Assembly (NCBI GenBank): GCA_963575745.1
Contig: CAUYUJ010018482.1
Location: 141,565-205,564 of the forward strand
Reading direction: 5' to 3'
Origin: Prorocentrum cordatum
Lineage: Eukaryota > Sar > Dinophyceae > Prorocentrales > Prorocentraceae
Length of the DNA: 64,000 nucleotides
The notes under the pieces: model-generated
Seen by the model: the letters and a program-made list of their open reading frames with translations, nothing else
What the model was told of the DNA's origin: nothing
Databases searched by the model: none
Part shown: positions 22,500 through 32,872 of the stretch, one piece after another
Layout of the letters: every line of letters starts with the position of its first letter
Numbering within the stretch: position 1 is the first letter of the stretch
Made by a program: the position numbers and the translations under genes

Positions 22500-22690
22500 C
22501 GGAGGGGGAAACATCGAGCTGTAGTCGGCGACACACCACCGATAGATCTGCGATAAGACCCCGATAGCGAATCCGCACGTTCCTGGACGGGAAGGGCTAT
22601 GGGGCCCCTATCAGGGATGAGTGCGCGATAAGGGGGCGATGCACCCCCGCTGAGCCTATCCCCCCCTACGTTACCCCTGAAGGAGGGAGG
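22500..22690. repeat. Dispersed repeat shared (inverted) with 27350-27420
   Basis: GGGGGAAACATCGAGCTG..TCGGCGA..CACCGATAGAT..GCGATA here matches the reverse complement of 27355-27420. Only this core is shared by eye. The surrounding 22330-22960 has no gene. Confidence 0.45.
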
Positions 22691-22964
22691 CGACCTCATC
22701 CTCTCTTACGTTGGACAAACGTTGGCTTGCTGAAGCCGTCGCTTCCTGGCGGCAACGATCCGAGAGAAAACTGCTCGGAGCGCAACGCCCAATAAAAGAA
22801 AGCTCAGGCCCTGGTACTGCAGCAACGCGCGTCGGCGAGCACCAAGAGATGCAAGACAGATGGGACCAGCAGAGTTTCACGAGTATGCTGCGGCGCCTGG
22901 GTGTGGCAAAAGTGGCACCCCTCTTCCATCCTGTGCTGCTTAGATCCGGGTCTTGATATCCAGG

Positions 22965-23370
22965 CAGCGTCCAGAAAAGTAGAAAAGTGCGACAAGTGCG
23001 AAAAGTAGCGAAGTGCGAAAAGCGCGAAAAGTGCAAAAAGTGCAAAAGTGGAAAAGCGCGAAAAGTGCGAAAAGTGAGACAAGTGCGAAAAAGAGAAAAA
23101 TAGAAAAGCGCGAAAAGCGCGAAAAGTGCGAAAAGTAGAAGAGCGCGAAAAATGCGAAAAGTTGCGCGAAGCGTTCGAAGAGCGTGAATTGCGAAAAGCG
23201 AGTAAAGTGCGAACATTGAGAACAGCGAGGCGCACGAGAGGCCGAAGAGCGCGAAGTGTTCGAAGGGCGCGCGAAAAGTGCAAAAAGCACGAAGCGCAAA
23301 AAAAAACACGAAGAGTTAAGACAAGAGGCTCCTTCGGGGAAGAAAAAAGAGAAAAGCTAAAGAAACGTGA
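22965..23370. repeat. GCGAAAAGT minisatellite
   Basis: Degenerate tandem 8-10-bp units (GTGCGAAAA, GCGCGAAAA). Phe/Ser/Arg-rich frames on the minus strand and Lys/Glu/Arg-rich frames on the plus strand are artefacts. Confidence 0.85.
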
Positions 23371-23469
23371 AACTAGGAAAACACAATATCATACACAATC
23401 ACAAAACTGACACGCGGAAGCCGAATTACGGCAAGCTGAGAAACAGTGCGGTCGGAAACGCTGTCGCTA

Positions 23470-23760
23470 TTTGGCTGCAGACGATAGCAGACGATAGCGG
23501 ACGACAGCAGCCGAAAGGAGACGACAGCAGACGATAGCAGACGATTGCACACGAGCAGCCCCTGGCAGGTCCCGCCGTCTGCGATCGTCAGCAGCAGACG
23601 ATGGCAGACGACAGCAGACGGCGGCGGGCCCTTGGCACACCCCGAGCCAGTCCCCATCGTCCGCGGTCGTCTGCTGCAGGCGATGGCAGACGAGGGCCGA
23701 CAACAGGGCCAGCTACGGGCCGCCAGGAACCGCCGCAGACGATAGCAGACGATAGCTAAC
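23470..23760. repeat. CAGACGATAG minisatellite
   Basis: About 10-bp units (CAGACGATAG, CAGACGACAG) at 23475-23560, around 23590-23700 and 23735-23760. Confidence 0.85.
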
Positions 23761-23789
23761 GTTAGGATTAACTAGAAACCACCAATTAT

Positions 23790-24042
23790 CCCAGTGCGAC
23801 CCTACCTAGGAGTTGGAGGATCTAGGAAAGCAACATCTATATGAAGCTAAGTTAAGCTAAGATGAAGCTAAGCTAAGATGAAATAAGCTAAGCTAAGATG
23901 AGATAAGCAACGCGAAGCTAAGGGAACGTCACTGGGGGAACCGCGGGGCGGATGCCGGGGGAACCGCCCGGGGCGTGCCCCACTGCCCGGCCCCTTTAAG
24001 CCTCCGAGTAAGAACCCTTCTAGGCAGAGCCTAGGTAGGGAA
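23790..24042 (-). mobile_element. CCCTACCTAGG TIR element, copy 1 (short)
   Basis: Begins TATCCCAGTGCGA then CCCTACCTAGG and ends CCTAGGTAGGGAA, giving exact 11-bp inverted ends. The interior has AAGCTAAGCTAAGATG-like short repeats, then a G+C-rich block with CCCACTGCCCGGCCCCTTTA and AGTAAGAACCCTTCTAGGCA. The whole is the inverted counterpart of 53045-53790. No TSD recognised. Confidence 0.7.
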
Positions 24043-25238
24043 AAACCACAGCCACCAAAAAACAGTAAAATTCTGCAAGGAAATGATCCACGAGTGCCAA
24101 CTCCACTATCATTTACTACCAATCACAATGATTATTCAAGCCTGGGGGAATGCCGAGTGCTGTCTGGACGGGCTGCAGCTTGCGAAAGGCCCTCTCCCCG
24201 CCACTCGCGTCTGGCGGCATGCACCGACCCCTCTTCCCGAGGCTCCCTGGGTGCTTCGACGCCTCCGTGGCGCTCTCCCGGGCGCCCTTCCAGACCGGTC
24301 CAGGCAGGCCACCAGGCCAGCCAAGATGGCCAATATGCCTTCAAGACGGCCAGAGATGGCTCCAGGACGGCCCAAAAGTGCCCCAGGATTGCTCAAGATG
24401 CTTTGAAGAGGGCCCAGGAGGGCTCGAATGGAACGTCCAGCAGGGCCCGACGAAGAGGCCAAACATCGATTGTGTTTGGGCTTTGATGGCTTATCATTGG
24501 CTTTCCAATAGGAATCGGGGCCGATGGGGCCCCACGCGCATTCCTTCCAAAATGTTGGTGCTTTACCTCTTGGATTCTTCTTTGTCTCCGAGCCGGGATC
24601 ACAAGACGAACAAAAAATCGGAAGTTGGGGGGTGAGATCGAAGTGGAACGGAGAGCCCCCCACCGGGAAATCGGTGGTGACTGCTCCGGCGATCGGGCAT
24701 CAGTGGGGCGCGCTAGATGCAAATTGGGCCGCGATGCACGCGAGGAGAGGAGGAGACCCCCGCGCAGGCGGTAGAGGAAGCCAGGCCTGGTCAGGCAAGC
24801 CCCGGCAGCGGTGGGGCGGACGCCAGAGGGGAGAGCCAGCCGCGGCGCCGAAAAACAAAAGCACACACACACACACACACACATCGGACAGGAAGCTCCA
24901 AACAGAAAATCTATGTAAGTGAAGCCCCGACGGCGAAACATAGGCGCGCGCGCGCGCTCAAGGAGAGAGAAGTCGCACGAGCTCGCGCAGACGTTAGGAG
25001 CTCCGCGCGGAAACTCTCGCCTCGGCGGCTGGGCCCCCCGCCGCAGCGCGCGGAGCGCGCGCCGTGGGCGGCGCCCGCTGCAAGGATGGCTCTCTCCAGG
25101 GCTGGACCTCAACGTTGTGTTTCGTTTTGGTTTCGTTTTGTTGTTCGTTTTGCTCTACCTGTTTTCCTGTACCTCCCTGCCAAAACGAAAACTAAACACA
25201 GCCCATGTCCAGCAAAACAGCGTCTAGGTCCAGCCCTG

Positions 25239-25278
<40 letters not shown>

Positions 25279-25985
25279 GCCACGCGGCATTGTCCGTTTT
25301 CGTTCAGTTTTCGTTGTCTTCCTTCTGCCTTTGCTGCAAGGCAGAATCGGAACGGAAACGGTCCACGGCATCGCCAAGACACCGTTGAGCTCGGGCCCTG
25401 CCTCCTGGGTCGAGAGGCAACACTCACAGCCCCTGCTGTGCTAGGACTGCTGCCCTTTGCTCGACAACCTGCCCACCATTCCCGGGAGGAGTCCTGGAGC
25501 ACTTGACAGGGCCCAGATATGACTTGCAGGACTCTCCCAGCCTTTGAATGACCCCACTCCTCCTCCACAGCTGTTCGTAGCAGGCATCTCGATGCTAGAT
25601 TGTCCACCCAGGTCCCAGACAGAGTAACCCTCATCCCTGTCAATTGATTACCACCGTACGGTGAACGGCTGCGCTCCCTTTAGCGATCCATGTAGTTATG
25701 CAGTCGCATAGGTCTCACCTCGCCATCGTCCTCCTCCTCCTCATCCTCCTCCTCGAAATCACCTCGCCCTCCTCGTCGTACTCACAACGGCTAGGCTATC
25801 GCCCAGCAGCAAGGGACAGTCGATCTGATCCGATCCTCGTCTTACTCTTCCAAACCTCCTCGCTCTCATCCTTGTCCACGCACTCCTCGTCCACCCAATC
25901 TCCTCGTTTTCCTCGCCCTCCTCCCCGTCCCCCTCGCAGCATATGAAAAAGCTAGCAAAACCGCACGAACAACTAAAAACACGAA
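24043..25985. other. No gene recognised
   Basis: Includes a CCAAGATGGCC-type repeat patch (24290-24440), a CA run (24868-24890) and a CT run (25232-25276). Long frames overlap on both strands and have no domain or exon-like codon bias. Confidence 0.5.
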
Positions 25986-26400
25986 GCCACAAAACGCACA
26001 CACACACACACACACACGCACACACCAACAAAACAAACAAAGCAAACAAACAAAAACAAAAAACGACCGCAAAGACGGGGGGGGGCTTTGAAACAAACTC
26101 GTCCTGCCTCATCGTAGTAGTCGCGTCGACGGCCGGCGGCGGAATGCGGCGACCACGGCGGCGGCGGCGGCGGCGCGCCCACAGCTTCGAGGCGGTGGTC
26201 GCGCGAACGGTGGCGGCGCAGGGCTCTAGCACCAGCAGCGCCAGCTCACCGAACGACTGTCCCTCGGGCCGCGCCACAGGGGGGGGGGGTCTCCACCCTC
26301 CCTCCTCCTCCCTCCCTCCCTCCCTACCTCCTCCCTCCTCCCTCCTCCGTCCTCGTCCTCCCTATCCATTATCCTCCTCCTCCTCCAGCTTTTCCTCCCC
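25986..26400. repeat. CA run, GGC run and (TCC)n up to the assembly gap
   Basis: CA at about 25995-26025, a GGC/GGCGG patch near 26130-26180 and CCTCCCTCC repeats from 26290 to the gap. Confidence 0.85.
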
Positions 26401-26500
26401 NNNNNNNNNNNNNNNNNNNNNNNNNNNNNNNNNNNNNNNNNNNNNNNNNNNNNNNNNNNNNNNNNNNNNNNNNNNNNNNNNNNNNNNNNNNNNNNNNNNN
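26401..26500. other. Assembly gap (100 N)
   Basis: Exactly 100 N bounded on both sides by CTC/TCC triplets. This is a placeholder within a trinucleotide array of unknown true length. Confidence 0.99.
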
Positions 26501-26514
26501 CTCCTCCTCCTCCC

Positions 26515-26650
26515 CCCTCCTGACCCAAGAGGTCCCCAAGAGCCCCCCAAGAGGCTGCAGGGGCCCCCAAAGACGCCGCCAAGGAACCCCAAGAGACTCC
26601 CAAGAGGTCCCCGAGGGGCCCCCAAGAGGCCCTAAAGAGGGCTCCAGGGC
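26515..26650 (+). repeat. CCAAGAGG-type dispersed repeat
   Basis: Units such as CCCCAAGAGGCT and CCCAAGAGACTCCC repeat about every 9-20 bp. Confidence 0.7.
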
Positions 26651-27424
26651 CGGCGGAATGAGCGAAGCGATTAAATAAGGAGGAAGAAGCTGAAGAGGAC
26701 GACGAGAAGGACTGCGTCTGGCGGCGCCCCTCTTGCATTGGAACGCGTACGCGACGCACTCCGGCAGAGCGGGGAAGGCTTCCCCTCCGTGCCTGCCCTC
26801 GCCTCCAGCTTCCCGGAGCCTGCACGGGAATACCTTCGGAATGGTGTAGGAGCATGACCAGGTGAACGAGGCCTACTATTGAAACTAGGAGTATGGTAAA
26901 TAGGTAATAGTTACTCAAAACTTTCCACTTTCCAATACTTTTGTGAATGACATGATGAACGAAGCCCACTATAGAAACTATATAATGCCAGTGCAAACCA
27001 CAACAAGACGATGGAAGGCCCATGTGAATCATAGCAGGAGTGACGTACCGATACTACGGTAAGGCCAGAATAATGCGATGGGAGTACGATCTGAATACAA
27101 TGGGAATACGATACGACTGCGACAGGAAGCGCATACGAGCATTAAAGAACAATGAGATGCGCACTGCAGATTACTACCCAGAGACTACTGGAAGACGACA
27201 AGAATGCGAAAATCCTGAAAGGTATGCTAATGAGCACGATGGGCAGGCATTCTGTAGGAAAACCATGGGACTGTTACAAGGATGCGGCAAACTATAGGGA
27301 GACGAGATGCGGGTTGTGGCAGACTGCACGAAGCCTACAAGAACGCGCGGATGCGTTATCGGGGGGGCTGTCGCCCATCTATCGGCGACGTATCGCCGAT
27401 TCCAGGTCGATGTTTCCCCCCTGA
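26651..27424. other. No gene recognised
   Basis: Lower G+C than its surroundings between 26850 and 27300. Short frames only. The end (27355-27420) carries the inverted partner of 22500-22690. Confidence 0.5.
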
Positions 27425-27614
27425 TTGGCGGCGCGCACGAGGGGGTAGGGGGAGGGGGAAGGTTTCTTAGACGGAGGTTGCTTCTTAGAAGGAGGCTATT
27501 CTAAGAAGGTACCAGCCTCACATCTGTAGATACGGCCCGCGCCTTTCCAAGAAGGAGGGGTGCTTCTAAGAAGCCTTTCCCCCTCCCCCTTACCCCCCTT
27601 CTGCGCGTGGCCGA
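27425..27614. mobile_element. MITE family M1, copy 1 (190 bp)
   Basis: Begins TTGGCGGCGCGCAC, ends CTGCGCGTGGCCGA, with long imperfect inverted ends (GGGGTAGGGGGAGGGGGAAG against its complement near 27575-27600) and CTTCTTAGAAGG-like words inside. Flanked by the 5-bp duplication CCTGA (27420-27424 and 27615-27619). Too short to encode a transposase. Confidence 0.85.
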
Positions 27615-27767
27615 CCTGAGCTTATTCCCCCCAAGTGTCATTGCCCCTGACCTGCTCCTCCTCGGGACGAGGGAGGGGCGAGGGAGGAAAGAGGGGGGCC
27701 CGGAGGTGAGACGGAGAGAGGTCAGGAACTTGGAGGTTGGCACAAAAACCAGTAACGACGCCATCTT

Positions 27768-27940
27768 TTGGCGGCGCGCACAATGGGGTAGGGGGAGGGG
27801 GGAAGGCTTCTTAGAAGGGGGCTGCTTCTTAGAGGGCGACGGCCTTGCATCTCTAGAGAGGGCCTGCGCCTTCTAAGAAGCAGAGATGCCTCTGAGACGC
27901 CTTCCCCCCTCCCCCCACCCCCCTTTCTGCGCGTGGCTGA
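27768..27940. mobile_element. MITE family M1, copy 2 (173 bp)
   Basis: Begins TTGGCGGCGCGCAC and ends TGCGCGTGGCTGA, with the same foldback arms as copy 1. Flanked by ATCTT (27763-27767 and 27941-27945). It lies 18 bp before the target-site duplication of the copia element. Confidence 0.85.
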
Positions 27941-27963
27941 ATCTTCACCCAGAGAACCAGGAC

Positions 27964-28160
27964 TGTGTATGGGGTTGAAGTACAAGGGCACAGAACCCCT
28001 GATCCGTTGGTAGAGGGAAGGAGGGATAGATGGATGTTTTTCCCTCCTGCACGATCAAAGGTCTGATCGATATGTCCCAATACCTGAGCCAAACGGCCAG
28101 GCGCAGGAGAGGTGAGGATAAGGAGTATTATATGAGGGTATTACACGGGTTCTATTCACA
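27964..28160 (-). repeat. 3' LTR of the giant copia element
   Basis: 197 bp, on the plus strand TGTGTATGGGG...CTATTCACA. Seven substitutions, no indels, against 46711-46907. On the minus strand it contains CATATAATAC (TATA-like) and GGCCGTTTGGCTCAGG, resembling the 3' part of the dinoflagellate spliced leader. The region just upstream in the element sense (28161-28200) is G-rich but not a clean polypurine tract. Confidence 0.97.
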
Positions 28161-28458
28161 CACACACCGTCCCGAATCCCGCCCGTGAGGGTAGGACTCG
28201 GGAACAGAGGAAAAGAATATGTCACCCTTTTACTCCTTCAATCCTCAAGTCTGCAGGCAGCTGAGCGCAAGATCAGTATAGCCTCAGCTGCAGGGTAAGG
28301 TAAGAAGGAACACCCAGGGTCCCAATTTCTTCGCCAAGCACGCTTTGGTGCCCCCTCGGTGCGCCCCCAAAAAACGCTTCGGCACTCGAGGGCGGAGAAG
28401 AATGAGACACGGGTGGGCGGAGAAAGAGGATCTGAGCAAGTTAAAGCAACATCAGAAT

Positions 28459-28480
28459 CTGCCTCGCTTAAGCGAGGCAG
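28459..28480. other. Perfect 22-bp palindrome in the 3' non-coding part of the copia element
   Basis: CTGCCTCGC-TTAA-GCGAGGCAG, with partly complementary GCAACA and TGTTGC a few bases outside, could fold into a strong hairpin in element RNA. The surrounding 28161-28886 is the element's 3' untranslated region, where I see no gene. Confidence 0.8.
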
Positions 28481-28886
28481 GTGTTGCCACCAGCTGTCTG
28501 TAGAGAGCTGGCCGTCAGATCATTATCAACGCAATGTAAGCAGAGTCTAAAGAGTAAACGGTAACAAAATGCATTATGAGATCGTGTTGGTGAACACGAT
28601 CGTGTTACGAAACATATCTATATATCAAAGCAAATGTCTGGCCAGACGCAAAGTCGCGTTGATAAAGACGAAAAAGTTGCATATGTATAAATTCTCTATG
28701 TGGCGACCCCCGTTGGCGTTGCTCCTTAGGAGGCTGCATTGGTCATCGCAAAATATGCGTGTATGTGTGGCCACTTGTCTTAGATAGCGAAGTGGCCTAA
28801 AAGAATATAATAGCCACCGCTCAAGGCGAACTTGTATTATAATGAAGTTCAAGCCTTTCGAGCGGTGGGCCTGGCGGCCGACTCTA

Positions 28887-31800
28887 CTACGCGTTGCCCC
28901 TCTCGCACAACCTGCGGCCCCACATCCTGAGGCCATCGTACGACACGTAGCTCGTCTTGAAGGTCTCCCAGGGAGTCCTCGGGATCCAGTGGCGGAACCA
29001 CTCATTGTACTGGATGTCGCGGGCGTAGACGAACTCGTCGTTGTTGTCCGTGATGTATATCCAGCATTTGACGTAGTAGCTCCAGTATCTGGGGCCCCAC
29101 TGGCTGCCCTCCAGGTCGTCGCGCCACCATGTAGCGCAGTCATCCGCCATGCGCGCCCTCTTGGCGCGGGGAGGTGTAGTAGGTCTGCGGCTGTCGTCGC
29201 TGTCTTGCCGCTGTGCTGCAGTGCCGCGCGGCCTCTCGGGCATGTAGTCCTGCGCGCCAGAGGCGCTGGACCCTGCAGCATCGCCAGGAGCGGGGCGCGG
29301 CGGCGGCGGCGGGTGCCGCGGCATGCGTGGCTCCATGGCATCATCGGAGTACTGGGAGTGTGTATCAGGTTCGATCGGATCGGTTCTCATCCCTGAATCA
29401 ACCCCCCTTTGGTCAGTGGAACCCAAGGCGGAACCCATCAACCCATAAGCAAGCGCGGCAAGCTTGCGCTGCGTGACTTTTTCACGGGCGCCATCCCGCC
29501 TGCGGAGGGCAATCGCGACAAGTCCGCGTGCATGCCGCGTGCTTCTGTCGAGTCTGCCTGCGTTCAACCACCATTTCTTCCGACCAGCTTGGCCAGTCCT
29601 GATGCTGGTCTCGAGGATTTCACATGCGTCGCGCAAGTCCTCAATGGTATAGGCATTCTTGCCTTTATTAATACGAGCGCCTGTCATTTGGTGGTGGAAC
29701 TTCAAATCATTGAGAAAGCGCTGAATGAGATTGGCAAATGGATGGTATAGAGGTCTGTCGTCTTCTCGCTCGCCCATCAATCTGCACATGTGTGCGGGAG
29801 GGGAGCCAGAGTCGACCCACTTCTGATACCTTTTCCTAGCGGAATTGGTCATTCTCCTCAGCAAATATTTCTCATTGCCTGGAACAGAGCGCTTGCCTGT
29901 CATGATGACCTGCGCTCCGTCTCTCATGTACCTCGTGATGTCATCCTGGGAGAGCGTCGTCTTGATCCAGTGGGTCAGCTTCTGGAGGTATGCCAGGTCG
30001 CTCTCAACGGCAGTACTTTTACCCGTAGCACCTGCGGCAACAGTGTACTGCCAGCAGATGTCACAAAGGGTACCTTCGTCTGTGACGATCCCTAGGGATA
30101 AGATGCGATCGCAATTCCGACATCGCGCGATATCATGCTGAATAGCTTCTGGGGCTCCGTCAATCGTGAGGTGCTCACGAGATCCCCAGCGAGTTTCCCG
30201 ACCACGAGCAAGACTGCGGCCGATCTGATCCATGGCATCGCGGTTGATCTCGGCGTTCGGTCGGGAAGCGATCGATCTGCTCATTCCCTCGATCTCGATC
30301 CTAGACAATCTTTCCCCTGGCAGTCCTACGCGCTCGGTCGTGTCGTTGACCGCGTCATCAGTATCACCATGGCATACGTTTTCTGTACGGATACGGCCAG
30401 CCTCTTCCTGCAAGGCGGACTCGTTGTCACCCTCCTCGCGGTTGATTCCCTTCTGTTCGGCTATGATCCGTACCATGGTTTCCTGATCTGGAGCTGCGGA
30501 TGCAATGCTGCCTGGATCATGGGGAATGTCCTGCTCCGCGCCTGGGTCACGTGGCGCGGCAGGTGTTTCCACCAGCTCCGTCCATACGGGGAAGCCTGGA
30601 TTGCCGAATGTCTCGATGCAATGTGTAAATAGATCACGCAACGTCTGGAGTGCAGGATGGTTCTGATGAATAGCATCTTTTGTGAAGTCACGGAGCTCCC
30701 CAATACTGTCCAGCAATATGATTTGATACACTTTGGAGATCCATTGGAAGACGCCGGTAGTCGACTCCTCGATGACCTCTGGGCCCAGGTAATGTACCAA
30801 CTTTTTGAAGAAGCTATCTGCACTGCAAATTGGTAAGTCACGTGCCCATTTGTGGGTATGATTGTAATCCAAATAGTATTTCTCCGCGTTCCATGTTTTG
30901 GATCCGAATTGAATTTCAAATCGTAAGTACGACTGTGCTTTATCCACCACAAATCTGTCCGCGCCAGTGTGCACCTCAATGATTTGTCTCACCTTTATCA
31001 TAGGTGAGTTCACCAACAACTGCGATGTCCAGCGGTATATGCGGTGGTCATATGATTGTTTGATCCACTTTGAGTCCTCCTCTGGGTCGTAGTCGGGGTG
31101 GTTGAGGAAGTCATCTGGCGGGTCAATGATATTGTCGAGGGTGCTCGCGTCGACGTGCTCATCTGCTTGGATCTCTGCTGATAGATCTGCTCTCATGTTG
31201 CCATTTGCCGCTTTCTCTTCGGCAGTGAGTGGTATGTTTGATATATCCACAATGACGGTAACCAGAGGTTCAGCAGATTGGCCTGCCTGTTGTTGGGGTC
31301 CATCGTCCGCGGGAGCAGTGTCCTCGGCAGGTGTGGCCACCAGCTCTTCGGGATCGGGTGTCCGAGGAGCGGGCCGTCTTGTCGGCGCACGTGGGATACG
31401 TGGCTTATAAATGCTCGGCATTCCGAGATATGGTAGGTCACCATCTGTTTTATGCTGATGTATTTTGTCACGGCATGATGATGGTCCTTCCAGCGCAGTA
31501 TTCATGTCTCTCGAGTCAATGTCGGCACGTACTGGTAAAGCAAAGGCAACGCCCTTGAGAGGCATGCTTTTGTCGTTGTATCATATGTTTACCCATCGTA
31601 AACCGTAGTTGAGGATAGGTATTTGTACCGCAAAGAACTTGCCAAAGACTTCGAAATGAATGATTGGGCCATATATGTGGCCCTTGTTCATGAGGACCTT
31701 GGTGTTGTGATTGCCCTTGGGGTAGTGATTGTCATAATGGTAACAATTGGTAGACCCCCAATTCTTAGTGACAATGAAGTCCCCCATACGAACATCATTA

Positions 31801-32060
31801 AATATAGGCCGACGATTCCAATCTTTCTGTGTAATCTTCGATGTGATGGGTCGAAGGGCCTCTCGGCAGTATGACATAGCGATTAACCATTGTTTATCTT
31901 CTGTTTTGTGCTCGCATTCGGCGATCATAGCGCGGACCATTTGTTCGTCCAAGGCGTCGGCACCAGATATTCGGCCAGCAGGGGTTGCCCCCAGCTGAGG
32001 GGCAATCGGGCGCTGAGCCGAAGATGCTGATGCTGATGGTGTCCTTGGCTGCTGAACCAT
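28887..32060 (-). pseudogene. Cargo ORF-C: large protein with a zinc ribbon, function unknown
   Basis: ATG at 32060 (MVQQPRTPSASAS), in one frame to 28887 with a single TGA at about 31579; 892 codons are uninterrupted after that. The N-terminal part is globular-looking (FIVTKNWGSTNCYHYDNHYP; IIHFEVFGKFFAVQIPILNY). The middle has an acidic/Pro-rich linker and a folded segment (SYLRFEIQFGSKTWNAEKYY). At 30055-30123 a C-x2-C-x16-C-x2-C zinc ribbon (CRNCDRILSLG..TLCDIC) is followed by WQYTVAAGATG. A basic region (KRSVPGNEKYLLRRMTNSAR) and a Trp/Tyr-rich C-terminus (GPRYWSYYVKCWIYITDNND) complete it. I recognise no enzyme. The Trp-rich end loosely recalls the ORF-B tail. Confidence 0.55.
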
Positions 32061-32872
32061 GTCGTGATCCGCGTCAGCTGGTGCAATCCCAGGAGGGTTA
32101 TCGATGATGATGATGATGGTGAAGCGCCTTGAAAGGTCGGTCCTCCCATAACACAAACCTGAGAAGCCACCAATACGCCAAATGCGTAAGGTAGAGAGAG
32201 AAAGAAGGCGAAGAAGCAGGAAAGAATAGAAGCGGAGAATAGGTAAAGCCCAACCCAGGATTGAAACCCAGGATACTGAAAGAAAACATAAATGAAAGGC
32301 TGTCCAAGATCCCAAATAAATCCCACCACTAGGTTCCTCTTGTGTTGAATGAAGATAGAGAAACAGAAGAAAAGGGATGCCCAAATTTGACTAACAAGAT
32401 CTTGAGTGACCATTGGGTCCCAACTTTGAAAGCACATGGTCCCAAGGTCTAAAGTAAGAGGTGAAGAAAACTTTCATTAAGTCCCATGAAACCCATTTAA
32501 CATGAGTAGTGATCAAGGCTGATATATATGACTAAAAGAGAATCTGACGCAAGATGAACGGTCAAAGCTGAATGAGATCCCAACCATGAGAACCCACGCC
32601 AGACCTGTCGAGGAATATGTAATATGGATGAATTCAAACTAATATGGAGAACGCAAGGTGGCTGGAATTGTTTATAACCTTTTGTATTTGCAAACCACCA
32701 TCGTAGGCGAGCCGCCGACGTTTGAACTGAAATGTCTGAGGACCCTATCCCCAGGACATAAGAAATACATGCAAGAAAGACTGAGAAAGACTGAGAGCCC
32801 TCCAAGAAGCCGCAGGCCCACGCACCACGGACACCAGAAGATTCCAGTCTAAGGAAGTCCCAGGAGTGCTCT
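32061..32872 (-). other. Non-coding spacer between ORF-B and ORF-C
   Basis: About 0.8 kb without a sensible frame on the element strand, A+T-richer than the coding parts. It could hold a separate promoter or an intron for expression of ORF-C; neither can be shown from the sequence. Confidence 0.4.
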
